Shown in pieces: positions 20,864 through 22,611 of a DNA stretch of 22,611 nt (positions within the stretch are counted from its first letter, which is position 1; every line of letters starts with the position of its first letter). This DNA comes from JAHCIE01 sp034431435 (GTDB lineage: Bacteria > Chloroflexota > Anaerolineae > Epilineales > JAHCIE01), in assembly GCA_034431435.1 (NCBI GenBank), contig DAOUDG010000049.1, positions 1-22,611 of the forward strand, read 5' to 3'. The notes under the pieces are model-generated. The model had not been told where the DNA came from, ran no database searches, and worked only from the letters and a program-made list of their open reading frames with translations. Made by a program: the position numbers and the translations under genes.

Positions 20864-22108
20864 ATGAGTCAGCATCATGCTGCCTACGCCGCCCTGGCCG
20901 ATACGTTGACGGCTCAGGGCGTCGATGTGAACGCCGTCAAGGCTGCGCTCAAGGCGCAGAGAATCGAGACGCCCAGTTGGGGCTACGCCAACAGTGGCAC
21001 GCGCTTCAAGGCGTTCGCCTGGCCCGGTGCGGCGACGACGACGCGCCAGAAGCTGGACGATGCGGCCATGGTCCAGCGCATGACGGGTATCGCGCCGTCG
21101 GTCGCCATCCATATTCCATGGGATAAGCCGGCGAACGACGACTACGCCGCCATGCGCCAGTACGCCGAGGCCCAGGGTGTGCGCATCGGAGCCGTCAACC
21201 CCAACGTCTTCCAGGATGACGCATACCGGCTTGGCTCGCTGGGCAACCCCGACGCGGCGGTGCGCGCACAGGCGTTGGACCACTTGCTAGAGTGTTGCGA
21301 GATCATGTATCTCGTAGACAGTGATCTGCTCAGCCTGTGGTTCGCCGACGGTACTAACTTCGCGGGGCAGGATAGCCTGGCCCAGCGCAAGCGACGCTTC
21401 GAGGAGGGGCTGCATGTCGTGTACGAGCATCTGCCCGACACGGGGCGTATGCTGGTCGAGTATAAGTTTTTCGAGCCGGCTTTCTACAGCACCGACATCC
21501 CCGACTGGGGCACGGCCTACGCCCTGTGCCTCAAGCTTGGCGAGCGGGCGCAGGTGCTGGTTGACCTGGGCCACCACGCCCAGGGCGTCAATATCGAGCA
21601 AATCGTGGCCGTGCTGCTGGACGAGGGACGACTGGGCGGCTTCCACTTTAACAATCGTAAGTACGCCGACGACGACCTCATTGTCGGCAGCGTCAATCCT
21701 TACGAATTGTTCCTTATCTACAACGAGCTGGTGGCCGCCGAGCAAGGTAGCGATCCAGCCGCCGCCGATACCGCTCGCCGGGTGGCGTATATGATCGATC
21801 AGTGCCACAACATTGAGGGCAAGGTATTGCCGATGATCTACTCGGTGCTCAACTGCCAGGAAGCCTACGCCAAAGCCCTGCTCGTGCCGCGCGCCGCGCT
21901 GGCCGAGGCGCAGGCAGCCGGTGAGACGCTGCTGGCGCATCAGCTGCTGACCGATGCGTACCGGGTGGATGTGCGTCCGCTGCTGGCCGAGGTGCGGGCT
22001 GAGATGGGGGTACCGACCGACCCTATGGCGGCCTATCGCGCCAGTGGCTACGAGGACAGGGTCCGCGCCGAACGCGGGATGGCCCACGCCAGCGGCGGCT
22101 TCCAGTAG
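20864..22108 (+). CDS. rhaI: L-rhamnose isomerase, RhaI type
   Basis: Converts L-rhamnose to L-rhamnulose (414 aa). It belongs to the xylose isomerase-like TIM-barrel type found in Pseudomonas stutzeri and Bacillus, not to the enteric RhaA family. Signatures are IETPSWGYANSGTRFK (34-49), HIPWDK (83-88), VFQDDAYRLGSL (115-126), VEYKFFEPAFY (198-208), DIPDWGTAY (211-219), VDLGHHAQG (233-241) and YADDDLIVG (267-275); they include the metal-binding Glu, Asp and His residues of the fold. GAGGAGGT (20851-20858) overlaps the mutarotase stop and puts translation at the ATG five bases later. The stop is followed 31 bases on by the aldolase fragment. Confidence 0.95.
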   Translation: MSQHHAAYAALADTLTAQGVDVNAVKAALKAQRIETPSWGYANSGTRFKAFAWPGAATTTRQKLDDAAMVQRMTGIAPSVAIHIPWDKPANDDYAAMRQYAEAQGVRIGAVNPNVFQDDAYRLGSLGNPDAAVRAQALDHLLECCEIMYLVDSDLLSLWFADGTNFAGQDSLAQRKRRFEEGLHVVYEHLPDTGRMLVEYKFFEPAFYSTDIPDWGTAYALCLKLGERAQVLVDLGHHAQGVNIEQIVAVLLDEGRLGGFHFNNRKYADDDLIVGSVNPYELFLIYNELVAAEQGSDPAAADTARRVAYMIDQCHNIEGKVLPMIYSVLNCQEAYAKALLVPRAALAEAQAAGETLLAHQLLTDAYRVDVRPLLAEVRAEMGVPTDPMAAYRASGYEDRVRAERGMAHASGGFQ

Positions 22109-22139
22109 AGGTGGCTTCGATTGGCGCAGCGAGGGGACT

Positions 22140-22487
22140 ATGGGCGCGGCCGATTTTGGTGTAATTCTCGAGGCGATGGGGGAGGTGGGGCAGCGGGTCG
22201 CCGAGATTGGGGCGAGCGAAGGCGGCGCGGGCAACATTTCGGTGTTCGCCCGCAACCTGTCGGGCATGGACGCCAGCTTTGCGCCCCAGGGCGTCATCGA
22301 CCTGCCCGTGCCTGCGCCAACCCTGGCCGATGGCTGGGTCATCATCACCGGCACGGGCAAGCGACTGCGCGACATTCGCCGCCATCCCGAGCGAACCATT
22401 GGCGTGGTGCGCGTTCACCGGGGCGGCCAGCAGGGGACCCTGTATGCCGTTGAGGCGGTACGACCCACTAAACTAATCCCAAGGTGA
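22140..22487 (+). pseudogene. Truncated rhamnulose-1-phosphate aldolase (N-terminal half only)
   Basis: N-terminal 115 residues of a class II aldolase of the RhaD type. Matching features are the SEGGAGNISV start of the fold (about 26-35), the VIITGTGKRLRDI segment (67-79) that corresponds to IVTGSGKFFRNV of E. coli RhaD, and IGVVRVHRGG. E. coli RhaD is 274 aa. The frame stops after ...EAVRPTKLIPR, where RhaD has VPTSE; that Glu is the catalytic E117. The zinc-binding histidines that follow (H141, H143, H212 in E. coli) are absent, and none of the three frames downstream contains them before the next promoter. The product should have no aldolase activity, so a full enzyme must be elsewhere or the pathway is interrupted. 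GAGGGG precedes the ATG by three bases. Confidence 0.75.
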
Positions 22488-22488
22488 A

Positions 22489-22514
22489 ACCCGCAGAGCG
22501 GGTGTGGTATACTG
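22489..22514 (+). promoter_or_regulatory. Extended -10 promoter with inverted repeat for the last gene
   Basis: TGGTATACT (22505-22513) is an extended -10 identical over 13 bases to the rhamnose promoter. No good -35 is present; instead an inverted repeat ACCCGC-AGA-GCGGGT (22489-22503) occupies the -35 region, the expected place for an activator or repressor site. Confidence 0.55.
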
Positions 22515-22546
22515 CCAGAGCTAAGAACTCGCGACGGAGGGTTGAG

Positions 22547-22611
22547 ATGGACGACATCCACGCGACGTTGAAGCGCTGGCAGTTGGACAGCAAGGCGGTG
22601 CGGGAACGGAT
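22547..22611 (+). CDS. Start of a further gene, 3' cut by the window
   Basis: ATG with GGAGGG (22536-22541) five bases before it, open to the window end for 21 codons: MDDIHATLKRWQLDSKAVRE. Too short to identify. It has its own promoter that resembles that of the rhamnose operon, so co-regulation with rhamnose use is likely. Confidence 0.5.
   Translation, partial: MDDIHATLKRWQLDSKAVRER

Noticed and set aside
21287..22399. 370-codon open frame on the minus strand
   Set aside because: Antisense to rhaI and the aldolase fragment; no recognisable domain.
1..22611. CRISPR arrays, transposases, integrases, phage genes
   Set aside because: None seen: no spaced short repeats and no DDE, HUH or integrase motifs in any translated region.

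Overview
The window is GC-rich (roughly 65% by eye) bacterial chromosome with short intergenic gaps and leaderless-looking or short-leader operons. Gene content (BTAD-domain regulators, a molybdo/tungsto-enzyme repertoire, FeoAB with a Cys-rich FeoA, a RhaI-type L-rhamnose isomerase, many lipoproteins) suggests an uncultured or poorly characterised Chloroflexota member with anaerobic or facultative metabolism. This placement is inference from gene families, not from a marker gene.

Region 1 (1-4900, + strand) is a membrane-bound respiratory enzyme: the C-terminal part of a PsrA/PhsA-like molybdopterin oxidoreductase, a four-cluster [4Fe-4S] subunit with a C-terminal membrane anchor, and a diheme cytochrome b of the FdnI/PhsC type. 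Directly behind it come a lipoprotein carrying two catalytically complete rhodanese domains and, after a strongly structured leader, a lipoprotein built almost wholly of eight to nine copies of a 30-31 residue DYVxTLxxLDWR repeat that I do not recognise. Together they suggest a sulfur-compound (polysulfide or thiosulfate) respiratory module with surface-anchored sulfur carriers; the repeat lipoprotein is the strongest novelty candidate. A rho-independent terminator closes the region.

Region 2 (4957-8380, - strand) holds feoB-feoA for ferrous iron uptake, with a cysteine-rich N-terminal domain on FeoA, and a MscS channel behind its own promoter. Region 3 (8486-11563) holds an aldehyde ferredoxin oxidoreductase coupled to a MoaD-like protein (+) from a good sigma-70-type promoter, and a convergent TauE/SafE-family permease (-). 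A 650-base non-coding stretch follows, then a BTAD-type regulator (12217-13191, +).

Region 4 (13209-17373, - strand) is an SLC13-type anion transporter with two RCK_C domains, followed by a 744-residue tandem phosphofructokinase whose layout (catalytic N half, degenerate C half) is that of animal and fungal enzymes. Divergent from it, over a shared promoter segment, is an endonuclease III gene broken in frame by a single TAG. Region 5 (18271-20334, -) is a GH13 enzyme resembling trehalose synthase. Region 6 (20409-22611, +) is an L-rhamnose operon: mutarotase, RhaI-type isomerase, and a rhamnulose-1-phosphate aldolase fragment that stops just before its catalytic glutamate; a further gene with its own promoter starts at the window edge.

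Three genes are interrupted or truncated (an in-frame TGA at 58-60, TAG at 17843-17845, the short aldolase ending at 22487). They could be real decay or assembly errors, and read-level checks would decide.
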